This document shows positions 41,898 through 50,662 of a stretch of 64,000 nucleotides of DNA, piece by piece; within the stretch, counting starts at the first letter, position 1; every line of letters begins with the position of its first letter. The stretch covers positions 372,001 to 436,000 of the forward strand of contig NZ_FNCC01000003.1 of assembly GCF_900100955.1 (NCBI RefSeq), given 5' to 3'. The notes below the pieces were generated by a model. That model did no database searches and was not told the DNA's origin. It saw only the letters and a list, made by a program, of their open reading frames with translations. This stretch comes from Lentzea fradiae. GTDB taxonomy: Bacteria; Actinomycetota; Actinomycetes; Mycobacteriales; Pseudonocardiaceae. The translations under genes and the position numbers were made by a program.

Positions 41898-43163
41898 TCA
41901 CGCCAGCGGGCAGGTCCGCACGTCGTGCGGCCGTGCCAGCGTCGCCGAGGCCGGTGGCGCCACCCCGTCGAGCCACCGCTCCAGCGCCACGAACGCCGAC
42001 CGGTGGCACGGCGCGAGCGGCCGCAACCGGTCCGGGTACACGTCGACCAGCCCGTCCACGTGCGTGCCCTGCTCGACCCGGTAGTACCGGTGCAGCCGGT
42101 CCGGCGTCATGGCCGCGTACACGTCCGAGTCCTGGCTGATGGGCAGCAGCACGTCGTACGTCCCGTGCACGGTGATCAGCGGCCGTTTCACCTTGCCGGT
42201 CAGGTCGATCCGCGACACGAGCGGCCCGGCGATGCGGCGCCGGGCGGCGTATGAGTAGTCCGCGTCGCAGAGCGCGGTTCCCGGTGCGCAGAACGGGATG
42301 CCCGCCTCCAGCGCTCCGTCGAAGCCGGGATCGACCTCCTCGCGGTAGATCCGCTGGGTCAGGTCCCAGTAGTAGCGGTAGTGGTAGTCCCACAGGAACT
42401 CCGTGCCCGCGGGAAAACCCGCCTTCACCATCTGTTCGTGCGCACCGGGTTCACCCTGGAGGTAGGCCGGATATGCCCGGAGCGCGGGTGGCAGGAACGT
42501 CAGCGGGTTCGGGCCGTCGACCGTCCACAGTGTCCCTTCCCAGTCCACGCCGCCGTCGTAGAGGTGCGGGCGGTTCTCCAGCTGCCAGCGCACGAGGTAG
42601 CCGCCGTTGGAGATGCCGGTGGCGATCGTGCGGTTCGGCGAACGGCCATACCTTTGCCGCACAACGGACTTGGCCGCGAGGGTGAGCTGGGTGAAGCGGT
42701 GGTTCCACTCCTCCATCGCACGGCCGTCGCGGTAGAACTGCGCGCCGGTGTTGCCCTTGTCCGTCGCGGCGAAGGCGTAGCCGCGGGACAGCACCCAGTC
42801 GGAGATGGCGCGGTCGTTGGCGTACTGCTCCCGCACACCCGGCGAACCGGTGACGACCAGACCGCCGTTCCACCGGTCCGGGAGCCGCACGACGAACTGC
42901 GAGTCGTGCCAGCCGTGGTTGGTGTTGGTGCGCGAGGTGTCCGGGAAGTACCCGTCGATCTGGATGCCGGCCACCGGGTCCGGCACGGGCAGCGCGGCAC
43001 TGGTGAGCCCCGCCCAGTCGGCCGGGTCGGTGTGCCCGGTCGCCGTCGTGCCGGTGGTGGTGAGGTCGGCGAGGCGGGCGAGCTGCTGGTGTTCGGCGCC
43101 GGGGACCGTCATCGTCCCGGCGGGCGGGGTCAGTGCGAGCACGAGGACCAGCGGGAGCAACAT
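41898..43163 (-). CDS. Secreted tannase/feruloyl-esterase or 3HB-oligomer-hydrolase-like protein
   Basis: This 421-residue protein has an N-terminal hydrophobic export signal (LLPLVLVLALTPPAGTM). It has an alpha/beta fold with FVVRLPDRWNGGLVVTGSPG, a nucleophile elbow TIATGISNGGYLVRW (Ser in GISNGG), an acid candidate in ITVHGTYDVLLP and His in VEQGTHVDGL. The pattern is close to secreted 3-hydroxybutyrate oligomer hydrolases and tannase-family esterases, which are hard to tell apart here. Location: extracellular. Confidence 0.7.
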   Translation of the reverse strand: MLLPLVLVLALTPPAGTMTVPGAEHQQLARLADLTTTGTTATGHTDPADWAGLTSAALPVPDPVAGIQIDGYFPDTSRTNTNHGWHDSQFVVRLPDRWNGGLVVTGSPGVREQYANDRAISDWVLSRGYAFAATDKGNTGAQFYRDGRAMEEWNHRFTQLTLAAKSVVRQRYGRSPNRTIATGISNGGYLVRWQLENRPHLYDGGVDWEGTLWTVDGPNPLTFLPPALRAYPAYLQGEPGAHEQMVKAGFPAGTEFLWDYHYRYYWDLTQRIYREEVDPGFDGALEAGIPFCAPGTALCDADYSYAARRRIAGPLVSRIDLTGKVKRPLITVHGTYDVLLPISQDSDVYAAMTPDRLHRYYRVEQGTHVDGLVDVYPDRLRPLAPCHRSAFVALERWLDGVAPPASATLARPHDVRTCPLA

Positions 43164-43174
43164 AGCCGGTCAAG

Positions 43175-43543
43175 CTAGCGACGGCCGCCCCGCGGCGACA
43201 TGGCCGTCTCCCACACAAGACCGGCCTTGACCGTGGTGAACCCGAACAGGTCGAGCACGCGCCGCACCTGCGGCTGGGCGTTGACCAGGTCGAACGTCCT
43301 GCCGGTGTGGTGCGTGGCGAACAGCAGGAGCAACAGGCTGCGCAGCCCGCTCGCGGCCAGGAACGTCACGTCGGTGAGGTCCACCACCACCTCGTCGACG
43401 GCGGGGTCGGTGATGCCCGGCAACACGGAGGCGAAGAACATCTCGCAGGTGGTCACGTCCATCTCACCCCGGCACACGGCCACGAACCGGTTGCCGGACC
43501 GGTACGTCCGCACGGTGAACGGGCTCGTCTCACAAGCGGTCAT
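43175..43543 (-). CDS. STAS-domain anti-sigma factor antagonist
   Basis: This protein of about 122 residues has EVVVDLTDVTFLAASGLRSLLLL, the SpoIIAA/STAS core, with the phosphorylatable Ser in AASGL, and RVLDLFGF at the end. It would bind an anti-sigma kinase of the RsbW type; none is adjacent. I took ATG 43543, eight bases after GAGG; an upstream in-frame start at 43573 adds ten residues. Confidence 0.85.
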   Translation of the reverse strand: MTACETSPFTVRTYRSGNRFVAVCRGEMDVTTCEMFFASVLPGITDPAVDEVVVDLTDVTFLAASGLRSLLLLLFATHHTGRTFDLVNAQPQVRRVLDLFGFTTVKAGLVWETAMSPRGGRR

Positions 43544-43639
43544 CGCGGAACCTCGCATCGGCGCATCCCTCACTGCACCTCACCGCGAACCCGTGCGATA
43601 GCAGCACGAACGAACCCGATACCACGAAAGCGAAAAGCG

Positions 43640-44548
43640 TCAGCCCGACCACAGCGTTCGCGACGGCGGCACCCCGTACGCGGCACGATAGTGAGCGGCG
43701 AACACGCTCGGCCGCGCATAACCCCACCGCGCGGCGATCTCCGTGACTGACCCGTTCGCAGCAAGCAGGTCGGTATGAGCGCACGACATCCGGACGCTCC
43801 GCAAGTAGGCCATCGGTGTCGTGTCCAGGTGCCGCCGGAACGCCAACTGGATCGCCCGGATGGAGACACGGGCAGCACGCGCGATATCCGCCGCCGTGAT
43901 GTCCATAGCCGCGTTGCTCTCGATGAACATGATGGCACGCCTCAAGGTCCGAGGATGCGCGTCGCTGCGATCCCACACCTTCGACCGCGAGACGGTGGCG
44001 TGCGGAAACGTGGCCAGCGTCGTGGCCACCAGCAGACGCGTCGCGTTGGCCAGCACCAGCGAGTTCCCCGCGAACGCGGGCAAGATCCCGTCACGCAGGT
44101 GGAGCGACGTAGCCCGCCACACAGCGGCGGCCCGCGCCGAGACAGGCCGGCAGCCGACAAATCGCACGTCGTCGACGACCTCGTCCACCACGGCTTGGCC
44201 GAACACCACGATCGACGCGTGCAGGTTCCCGGTCACAGCGGTGAACGGCCGCCCCGGCGGAGCCGCCAGGAACGCGTCACCACCCCGCACGAACCGGTCC
44301 TCCCCGTCGGAGGAGTACACGACCCGGCCGCAAGCCAGCTGCCCGAAGATGTACCCGTCACTCGGCTCGCAGTCGGCCTCGAACCCGATCCGGCAGTCCA
44401 GCTCGTCGAACCGGACGGCTCCGAGGGTCCGGGAGGCGAGCCGCAGGGACGCGCGCCGGCCCGTGCTGCTCAACCTCAGCTTGGCGTAGGCCGCGGACAA
44501 CACCTCGTGCGCCGCGTCCAGGTCCCGCACTTCGACGACCTGCTCCAC
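43640..44548 (-). CDS. AraC family transcriptional regulator
   Basis: This protein of about 302 residues has an N-terminal AraC-binding-like domain (DLDAAHEVLSAAYAKLRL, residues 9-190) and a C-terminal AraC HTH pair (DITAADIARAARVSIRAIQLAFRR, SVTEIAARWGYARPSVFAAHYRAAYG). The start is uncertain: GTG at 44548 gives the usual family length, while the frame is open to a GTG at 44629. The effector is unknown. Confidence 0.85.
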   Translation of the reverse strand: MEQVVEVRDLDAAHEVLSAAYAKLRLSSTGRRASLRLASRTLGAVRFDELDCRIGFEADCEPSDGYIFGQLACGRVVYSSDGEDRFVRGGDAFLAAPPGRPFTAVTGNLHASIVVFGQAVVDEVVDDVRFVGCRPVSARAAAVWRATSLHLRDGILPAFAGNSLVLANATRLLVATTLATFPHATVSRSKVWDRSDAHPRTLRRAIMFIESNAAMDITAADIARAARVSIRAIQLAFRRHLDTTPMAYLRSVRMSCAHTDLLAANGSVTEIAARWGYARPSVFAAHYRAAYGVPPSRTLWSG

Positions 44549-44696
44549 CCCAGCACGATGCTTGATCGGCCCCGCGGTTGTCCATCGCCAGGAAGGTGAC
44601 TTCCCGGCGGGAGCGGCCCCGGTGGACACCGGAGGCCGCCGCGCGAGCTCCTCGCACAGGTCGAGGAGCTCGCGCTTTCAGCGTGGCGTCAAGACA

Positions 44697-45566
44697 TCAG
44701 GCCCGCACGATCGAGGCGAGAGCCGTGTGTCCCTGCACGTTCGGGTGCAGCACCGCCTCCAAGCCCTCCTGGCCCGGCGACAGCGCGTCGAACCCGCGCA
44801 GGAACGGCGTGCCCGCCTCGCAGAGCGCGTGGCCCGCGAACACGTCCGGGTTGTCGAACGGGCTGGCGTACGTCGCGTGCACGCCCTGGCCGCGGACGTT
44901 CTCCACGGCGGAACGCAGGGCGGCGTCGATGCCGTCGGTCACCCTGTTGCCCTCGACGCGTTCCTGCGCCGTGACGAGGCCGTCGCCGCAGATGGCGTCG
45001 AGGGCGACGCCGGGCGGGTTCGGCGAGTCGGAGAGCTGGCGGCCGTAGCCGACGAGGACGATCTGCGCCTCCGGGCTGCGCGTGCCGATCTCGGTGAGCA
45101 GGCCGGTGACGTTGCTCGTCATCTGCGGCAGCTTCGCCAGGATCGCCTCGGTGGGTGCTCCGGTGCAGTCGCCGAGCACGCACGCCACACCGTAGGAGGC
45201 GTAGTCGATGTCGTTGGTGCCCACGGTGAGCAGCACCAGCTTCGTGTCGGACTTGAGGGCGTCGAGCTGGGCCGGCTGGCCCTTGAACGGCACCGCCATG
45301 TCGGACGTCGCGGCACCGCTGCAACTCACGTTCGTGAGCGATGCGAGCCTGCCCTCGGCGCGCAGGCGTGCTGCCACCTGTTCACCGTAGGAGTTGTTGC
45401 TGCGCCAGCAGTTTCCCGCGGTTCCCTCCTGGTAGTCGCCTGCTCCCGTGCCCGATGCGTAGGAGTCGCCCAGCACCACGACCGAGGTCGGGTACGAAGC
45501 CTGTGCCGGTGACGCGATCCCCAAAGCGGCCACGACGGCCGCCAGCACTCCAATGGATCTTTTCAC
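44697..45566 (-). CDS. Secreted SGNH/GDSL lipase-like hydrolase
   Basis: This 289-residue secreted protein has a Sec signal (IGVLAAVVAALGIASPAQA). Its SGNH blocks are VVVLGDSYASGTGAGDY (Ser), NVSCSGAATSD (Gly), LLTVGTNDIDYASY (Asn) and LHPNVQGHTALA (His, with DxxH-type LHPN). Six or more cysteines suggest disulfides, as in Streptomyces SGNH lipases. GTG at 45566 places the signal peptide at the N-terminus; a longer frame to 45692 does not read like one. Confidence 0.88.
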   Translation of the reverse strand: MKRSIGVLAAVVAALGIASPAQASYPTSVVVLGDSYASGTGAGDYQEGTAGNCWRSNNSYGEQVAARLRAEGRLASLTNVSCSGAATSDMAVPFKGQPAQLDALKSDTKLVLLTVGTNDIDYASYGVACVLGDCTGAPTEAILAKLPQMTSNVTGLLTEIGTRSPEAQIVLVGYGRQLSDSPNPPGVALDAICGDGLVTAQERVEGNRVTDGIDAALRSAVENVRGQGVHATYASPFDNPDVFAGHALCEAGTPFLRGFDALSPGQEGLEAVLHPNVQGHTALASIVRA

Positions 45567-45717
45567 GGAATAGTTCCCCTTGTTGATGTTGCGCCCGGAC
45601 CACCATGGTGCACGAAATCGCGGCATGCATTGCCACCAAACGAGATGCTCGTGCACGGACAGAGCGCTCACCAGGCTCGATGCACGTTTCAACTTCCGTA
45701 CCGAATGGACTTCCGTT

Positions 45718-46719
45718 TCATTTCGCGGCGAGGACGGACGCGATCTCCTTCAATAACGGCGTTTTGCGCGCGTTGGGGAGGAACGAGGCGAGCACGGCGT
45801 TCTCGGCCAGGCGCGCGACGTCGGCGCGTCCCATGCCCAGAGCAGTGGCGACCGCCAGGTACTCACCTTCCAGCGTGGCACCGAAGAACGGCGGGTCGTC
45901 GGTGTTCAGCGTGATTATCACACCGGCGTCGAGCATTCGGCGCACGGGATGCGTCCCGATCGAGGCCACCTGCCGCGTGCGGATGTTGGACGTCGGGCAC
46001 ACTTCGAGCGGAATTCCCTTCGACGCGAGGTGGTCCAGCAACGCCGGGTCCTGTGCGCAGCTCGTGCCGTGCCCGATGCGCTGGGCGCCCAGGTCGCGCA
46101 GCGCCGACCAGATCGTCTCCGGTCCGGTGGTCTCCCCCGCGTGCGGAACGCTGTGCAGACCCGCTTCCCGCGCCGCGTCGAAGAAAGGCGCGAACTGCGC
46201 ACGTCCGACACCCGCCTCCGGGCCGCCGAGTCCGAAGGAGACGAGCCCTTCCGGGCGTTCCAGCGCGAACGCGAGCGTCTCGCGGGCGGCTTCCAGTCCC
46301 TTTTCCCCCGGGATGTCGAAGCACCACGCCAGCTCCACGCCCAGCGCGGCGGCCTCCGCCCGCCCGGACAGCAGACCCGCGAACACCTCGTCGACCGGCA
46401 CGCCGTCCGTGACGTGGTTGTAGGGCGTCACCGTCACCTCGGCACAGCGCACGTTCTGCCGCACCAGGTCCCGCGCGAGGCCCACCACGAGCGTGTGGAC
46501 GTCCCGCCGTCCCCTCACCATCGACTGGACGGCCCAGAAGACCCTGAGGAAGTGGTCGAAGTCGCGGAACGCGTAGAAGCGCTCCAGCTCGTCGCGGTCG
46601 CCCGGCACGCCGGACTCGGGATGGCGCCGGGCCAGCTCGAGAACCGTTTCGACGCTCGCCGACCCGACGAGGTGGACGTGCAGTTCGACCTTGGGCAGGG
46701 CATGGATGAACGACCGCAT
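45718..46719 (-). CDS. Adenosine deaminase family protein
   Basis: This 333-residue metal-dependent deaminase has the zinc ligands in KVELHVHLVGS (HxH), SVPHAGETTGP (His with the proton-shuttle HAGE), IGHGTSCAQDP (catalytic His) and TLNTDDPPFFG (Asp pair). It probably deaminates adenosine or adenine-type bases; bacterial ADA-like proteins vary in substrate. ATG at 46719 is six bases after AGGGAGC, which lies inside one arm of a long inverted repeat. Confidence 0.9.
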   Translation of the reverse strand: MRSFIHALPKVELHVHLVGSASVETVLELARRHPESGVPGDRDELERFYAFRDFDHFLRVFWAVQSMVRGRRDVHTLVVGLARDLVRQNVRCAEVTVTPYNHVTDGVPVDEVFAGLLSGRAEAAALGVELAWCFDIPGEKGLEAARETLAFALERPEGLVSFGLGGPEAGVGRAQFAPFFDAAREAGLHSVPHAGETTGPETIWSALRDLGAQRIGHGTSCAQDPALLDHLASKGIPLEVCPTSNIRTRQVASIGTHPVRRMLDAGVIITLNTDDPPFFGATLEGEYLAVATALGMGRADVARLAENAVLASFLPNARKTPLLKEIASVLAAK

Positions 46720-46725
46720 GGCGAA

Positions 46726-46780
46726 GCTCCCTGAGATACGGGCGGAAGGTGTCGGTGAGGAACACGACGGCTCAGGGAGC
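46726..46780 (-). promoter_or_regulatory. Leader hairpin covering the deaminase ribosome site
   Basis: On the minus strand GCTCCCTGAG is followed 35 bases later by CTCAGGGAGC, then UUCGCC and the AUG. The second arm contains the Shine-Dalgarno AGGGAG, so a 10-bp stem would hide it. This suggests translational control of the deaminase; no known riboswitch class is recognised. Confidence 0.45.
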
Positions 46781-46903
46781 GAGGTCGCCGCGTTCGGTGT
46801 CGGCGCCGTAGAGTGGCAGCTTGAAGACCGGCACGACGCCAACGTAGCAGGGCCGGCCGAAGCCGGGTGGCACGTTCACCCGTTTCGCTGTTGGCTGGAC
46901 GTC

Positions 46904-47395
46904 ATGACCGCTGAGGACGTGCTGGAGATCCTGGCCGCGCTGGAGGGCACCGACGTGTGGATCGGTGGCGGCTGGGGTGTGGACGCGCTGGCGGGCAGGC
47001 AGACCCGTCCGCACGACGACCTCGATCTCCTGCACCGCGAGGACCGGGAACCGCGGGTTCTCTCGGCGCTGGCGGGCCTGAAGTTCGCGGAGACGCTGTC
47101 GTGGCGGCCCGTGCGGTTCGTGCTCACCGACCCGGCCGGACGGGAGATCGACCTGCACCCGCTGCGGTTCGCCGCGGACGGCAGCGCGGAGCAGTCCTCC
47201 CTCACGCCCGGCGAGCCGTTCCGCTACCCAGCTTCGTGCTTCGTCACCGGCACGATCGGCGGAGTGGAAGTGCCATGCCTGTCGGTCGAACAGCAGCTGC
47301 ACTTCCACCAGGGCTACCAGCCGCGGGAGCGCGATCTGCACGACGTGGCACTGCTCCGAGCTCTGCGGCCGAAAACAGGTTGGCACGCGGGCTAG
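46904..47395 (+). CDS. LinB/ANT(2'')-like nucleotidyltransferase
   Basis: This 163-residue protein has TDVWIGGGWGVDALAG and RPHDDLDLLH (the GG..W..D / DxD metal site of lincosamide and aminoglycoside nucleotidyltransferases), REIDLHPLRF and VEQQLHFHQGYQPRERDLHDV. Members adenylylate antibiotics, though most environmental ones are untested. ATG at 46904 gives the family start. The methyltransferase follows 10 bases later. Confidence 0.82.
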   Translation: MTAEDVLEILAALEGTDVWIGGGWGVDALAGRQTRPHDDLDLLHREDREPRVLSALAGLKFAETLSWRPVRFVLTDPAGREIDLHPLRFAADGSAEQSSLTPGEPFRYPASCFVTGTIGGVEVPCLSVEQQLHFHQGYQPRERDLHDVALLRALRPKTGWHAG

Positions 47396-47405
47396 CGTCG
47401 GACGG

Positions 47406-48140
47406 GTGAAGGGATTCAACCCGAGTTTCGGTCCCGAGACGGCGAAGAACTACGACAACTCACCCCGCGGTGACGAGGACGAGACGGTGCGGTTCCTCGC
47501 CCGGTTCGGCACGGACGCGCTCGAGCTCGCGATCGGCACCGGACGCATCGCCTTGCCACTGAGGGAAACCGGTGTCGCGGTGGACGGCATCGAGCTGTCG
47601 CCCGACATGGTCGCGCGCCTGCGCGAGAAACCCGGCGGCGCGGACATCGCCGTCACGATGGGCGACATGTCCTCTGTGGGCACCGGGCGCACGTACTCGC
47701 TGGTGTTCCTGGTCTACAACACGATCACGAACCTGCTCACCCAGGACGACCAGGTGCGGTGCTTCGAGAACGCGGCACGCCACCTCGCGCCGGGCGGTGT
47801 GTTCGTGATCGAGTGCGGTCTGCCGAGCTGGGCGGCGCGGGAACGCCACCAGTTCATCGACGTGGAGTCGCTCGAGCTCGACCGCGTCGGCTTGGACGTC
47901 AACCGGTACGACCCGGTCACGCAGCTCCTGGACGAGAACCACGTGGAGATCAGCGCGGACGGCATCCGGTTCGGCCCGATCCGGCAGCGGCTGACCTACC
48001 CGTCCGAGTTCGACCTCATGGCGCGGATCGCCGGGCTGCGGCTGCGCGAGCGGTGGGGCGGCTGGAACGGCGAACCGTTCACGGCGTCCAGCACGCGGCA
48101 CGTGAGCGTGTACGAACGTGACGCCCTCGGGGCTGCCTAG
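47406..48140 (+). CDS. Class I SAM-dependent methyltransferase
   Basis: This 244-residue methyltransferase has AKNYDNSPRGDEDETVRFL, motif I ALELAIGTGRIALPL, VDGIELSPDMVARL, FLVYNTITNLLTQDDQV and HLAPGGVFVIECGLP. It belongs to the Methyltransf_25-type group with an inserted beta domain. Start is GTG at 47406. Together with the nucleotidyltransferase it forms a two-gene unit. Its end overlaps the convergent SnoaL-like gene by four bases. Confidence 0.88.
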   Translation: MKGFNPSFGPETAKNYDNSPRGDEDETVRFLARFGTDALELAIGTGRIALPLRETGVAVDGIELSPDMVARLREKPGGADIAVTMGDMSSVGTGRTYSLVFLVYNTITNLLTQDDQVRCFENAARHLAPGGVFVIECGLPSWAARERHQFIDVESLELDRVGLDVNRYDPVTQLLDENHVEISADGIRFGPIRQRLTYPSEFDLMARIAGLRLRERWGGWNGEPFTASSTRHVSVYERDALGAA

Positions 48141-48541
48141 TCGCGCTGGGCGTTGAACGCTTCCAGCGCCTCGGCCTGGATGCGCTCGAACTGGGCGCCC
48201 ATGGCCTCCGCCAGCGCCTGGGCACCGTTCAGCGGTCGCACCATGACGGTGAACTCGTCGATCAGCCCGTCGGCGTTCAGGTGCAGGAAGTCGCAGCCCT
48301 GGATCTCCTTGCCGTTCACCTCGGTGCGGAACACCAGGGCGTGGTTCGGGCCGTCGACGATCTCCCGCTCGTAGCGGAAGTTCTCGAACACCCGCATCAC
48401 GCCGCGCAGGATCGCGGCGGTGATGGGCTTGCCGGGGTAGGGCTTGAACGCGACAGGGCTGGTGAACACCACGTCGTCGGCCAGGCACGCCTCCATGGCC
48501 GCGGTGTCGCGCGCCTCGACCGCCTTGCGGAATGCGTTCAC
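48137..48541 (-). CDS. SnoaL-like (NTF2-fold) protein
   Basis: This protein of about 134 residues has FRKAVEARDTAAMEACLADDVVFTSPV, YPGKPITAAILRGVMRVF, NGKEIQGCDFLHLNADGLIDEFTVMVRPL, a SnoaL-like cone fold with DGLIDEFT near the end. Such proteins bind or isomerise small molecules. GTG at 48541 is chosen. It is divergent from a PadR regulator, across a short palindrome, and may be its target. Confidence 0.8.
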   Translation of the reverse strand: MNAFRKAVEARDTAAMEACLADDVVFTSPVAFKPYPGKPITAAILRGVMRVFENFRYEREIVDGPNHALVFRTEVNGKEIQGCDFLHLNADGLIDEFTVMVRPLNGAQALAEAMGAQFERIQAEALEAFNAQRD

Positions 48542-48558
48542 GACGAACCCCCGAATAC

Positions 48559-48570
48559 TCAACTTGTTGA
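48559..48570. promoter_or_regulatory. Candidate PadR operator
   Basis: TCAAC-TT-GTTGA is a perfect short palindrome in the 58-base gap between the SnoaL-like and PadR starts. The flanks (AC...CT) extend it weakly. Confidence 0.45.
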
Positions 48571-48599
48571 CTAGGTCAGGCGCACCGTAACCTGCGACT

Positions 48600-49172
48600 A
48601 TGTCCCTGCGCAACGCCGTGCTGGCGGCCCTGCTCGACGGAGCGGCGTCCGGCTACGACCTGGCCAAGGCGTTCGACGCGTCCGTGGCGAACTTCTGGAC
48701 GTGCACCCCGCAGCAGCTCTACCGCGAGCTGGACCGGATGGCGGACGAAGGGCTGGTCGAGGCGCGCACGGTCGAGCAGGAACGACGGCCGACCAAACGG
48801 ATGTTCACGCTCACGCCCGCCGGGCTGGAGGCGCTGACCGCCTTCACGGCCCGGCAGCACCGGCCGACCGCGATCCGCGACGACCTGCTGGTCGCGGTGC
48901 TGGCGGCGGACGTGGGCGACACCGAGGCGGTCAAGGCGTCGATTCGGGAACGCCGGCAGTGGGCGGAGGCGAAGGTGGCGCGCTACGAACGGCTGCGGGA
49001 CCGGCTCCTCGACGGCAGGACCGAGGAGGAGTTCCTGGCCACCGCCGACCGGGTCGGGCCGTACCTGGCCCTGCTGCGCGGCCTGTCGTTCGAGCGGGAC
49101 AACGTGCGGTGGTGCGCGCGCAGCCTCACAGTGCTGGAGCGGCGTGGTGCACGGCTCGACGCGTCCGGGTGA
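48600..49172 (+). CDS. PadR family transcriptional regulator
   Basis: This 190-residue regulator has an N-terminal winged helix (VLAALLDGAASGYDLAKAFD, PQQLYRELDRMADEGLVEAR, KRMFTLTPAGLEAL) and a C-terminal Vir_act_alpha_C helical domain. It is divergent from the SnoaL-like gene and probably regulates it. Confidence 0.9.
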   Translation: MSLRNAVLAALLDGAASGYDLAKAFDASVANFWTCTPQQLYRELDRMADEGLVEARTVEQERRPTKRMFTLTPAGLEALTAFTARQHRPTAIRDDLLVAVLAADVGDTEAVKASIRERRQWAEAKVARYERLRDRLLDGRTEEEFLATADRVGPYLALLRGLSFERDNVRWCARSLTVLERRGARLDASG

Positions 49173-49187
49173 GGTTGAATCGGTGTC

Positions 49188-49496
49188 ATGAACGGCATCT
49201 CGTTGCTGCAGGAGGCCCTCACCGCGCCCGCGGAGGAGGCGCGCAACCGCTTCGCCGGGCGGCTCAACGGCTACCTGGAGGGGTCGGGCGTCGTGCACGC
49301 CGTGCGGATGCAGGGGTGGCTGGGGCTCGAGGTGCCCGGCCCCGGCTGCCACGTCGGCACCGGCAGCTGGGACTTCACCCGGTTCAAGCCGACGACCTCC
49401 CCGGTGACGTGCGGACGGTGCCGGTCGGCCGGGCTGCACAGCAGCTCGTTCACCGGCGGGCCGCACCAGCAGACGCTGGACCTCGACGGCGTCTAG
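49188..49496 (+). CDS. Uncharacterised 102-residue protein ending at an IS boundary
   Basis: Reads MNGISLLQEALTAPAEEARN and ends FTGGPHQQTLDLDGV. It has three cysteines, including CGRC, and no recognised domain. It follows PadR by 15 bases. Its TAG stop (49494-49496) consists of the TA target of the IS630-type element plus the first G of the element, so the insertion either kept the original CTAG stop exactly or truncated a longer protein. Confidence 0.6.
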   Translation: MNGISLLQEALTAPAEEARNRFAGRLNGYLEGSGVVHAVRMQGWLGLEVPGPGCHVGTGSWDFTRFKPTTSPVTCGRCRSAGLHSSSFTGGPHQQTLDLDGV

Positions 49497-49848
49497 TGTC
49501 CTGAGTTCTTAATTCGTGTGCAGTAGCGTGTGATGGAGTCGAGGATCTGGTCGGCGGTCTTGGTCCAGACGTAGGGCCGTGGATCGTCGTTCCAGGTCTC
49601 GATCCACGCGCGGATGTCCCGGTTGAGCGCGCGGACGCTGGCGTGACTCGCGCGCTGGAGTTTCTTGGTCGTCAGCTCGGAGAACCAGCGTTCGACGAGG
49701 TTGAGCCAGGAACTCGACGTCGGGGTGAAGTGCACGGTGAATCGTGGGTGTGCGGCCAGCCATCGTTTGATCACCGGGGTCTTGTGGGTGGAGACGTTGT
49801 CCATCACCAGATGCACGGCCAGGTCCGAGGGGACCTCTTTGTCGATTC
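49496..49848 (-). mobile_element. IS630-type element remnant (truncated copy 1)
   Basis: About 353 bases match the left part of the full copy at 50666, starting with GTGTCCTGAGTTCT. They encode the transposase C-terminus (HLVMDNVSTHK with the second DDE Asp; NLVERWFSELT with the Glu; end NSGH) on the minus strand, stop at 49493. Similarity stops abruptly after CCTCTTTGTCGAT, where toxin-like sequence begins. The transposase N-terminal two-thirds and right end are missing, so it cannot move alone. Confidence 0.9.
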
Positions 49849-50137
49849 ACCGAAGCCGGAGACCGAATGCGTCTTCGAACCCCGCGCGGGAAAGTTCCTG
49901 GCCGGTGACCGTGAACGAATCCCCAACGGGCTCAGTCCACATGAGCAGCTCGCGGAGGCAATGGGTGCCGACAAGACCACGGTGCTGGGTGGTACTCTCT
50001 TTCGCGAGAAAGGTCGCCTGGTTTTCACGGAAAACAGTGGTCACTACGGACACAGGTGGACCAATGCTACTCGCCAGCAGTTTCAAGAGTTCTTGAACGG
50101 CTATGGGATTCTGTACGACTACAGGCCGTGGGGTTGA
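49849..50137 (+). pseudogene. Headless polymorphic-toxin C-terminal domain
   Basis: From the IS junction an open frame runs to TGA 50135-50137, about 96 residues (start SPKPETECVFEP). It reads LSPHEQLAEAMGADKTTVLGG, then TLFREKGRLVFTENSGHYGH and RWTNATRQQFQEFLNGYGI. This resembles C-terminal tips of polymorphic toxins (the SPHxxLA...GAD...VGG...SGHYGxxW type, which I recall as toxin type 43). The secretion/RHS-like N-terminal part is absent and there is no own start, so it looks like a displaced tip. A probable immunity gene follows after one base. Confidence 0.6.
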
Positions 50138-50138
50138 C

Positions 50139-50564
50139 ATGTCCGAATGGACTCCGGTGGTGTACCGCGGCAACGGGGCCTGGATCGGAACCATGCCCGA
50201 CGGCCGGATCGGTGTCGGGGTCGAGTCGGAGGGCAGGGCCACCCTCGAGGGTTCCGGGTTCGTGCCCATGTGGCCGTTCATGGAACGTGATCTCTCCGCT
50301 TGTCTCGACGAGTTCTCCCGCGTGTGGGACAACTTCGCCGACAGCGGCGTGGCGACTCCTGAGAAGCTCATCGAGCTGACGGTCGGGTCGGCCTGGAAAT
50401 CCGGCCGCTCCTACTGGATGCAGGTGTCCGTTTCCTGGGCCGTCGACATGGCCGGTCGGCCGAATTTCGACCGGCGGTTCATTGACGGGCTCCTGCTCGA
50501 GATGGCGGCTTCGGATGCCTTGCCTCCGGAGTTGCGGGAGCAGGCACAGCGCGCCAGTTCGTAG
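50139..50564 (+). CDS. Candidate immunity protein for the toxin tip
   Basis: This 141-residue protein (starting MSEWTPVVYRGNGAWIGTM) has no recognised domain and is slightly acidic. It starts one base after the toxin-tip stop, the usual place of an immunity gene, and is followed by a strong terminator. Codon use is less GC-biased than in the neighbours. If immunity is right, it would bind and block the toxin in the cytoplasm. The function is inferred from position only. Confidence 0.5.
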   Translation: MSEWTPVVYRGNGAWIGTMPDGRIGVGVESEGRATLEGSGFVPMWPFMERDLSACLDEFSRVWDNFADSGVATPEKLIELTVGSAWKSGRSYWMQVSVSWAVDMAGRPNFDRRFIDGLLLEMAASDALPPELREQAQRASS

Positions 50565-50582
50565 GTGCATCGCTGCTGTTGC

Positions 50583-50620
50583 GCAAGCGGCCCCGCTGGA
50601 AGTCCAGCGGGGCCGCTTGC
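50583..50620 (+). terminator. Strong terminator after the toxin-immunity pair
   Basis: A perfect 17-bp stem (arms 50583-50599 and 50604-50620, GCAAGCGGCCCCGCTGG) with an AAGT loop follows the candidate immunity gene by about 20 bases. Confidence 0.85.
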
Positions 50621-50662
50621 ACAACTGGGGTGGTGATCGACAGGCAGGTGCCGCACAACGTT

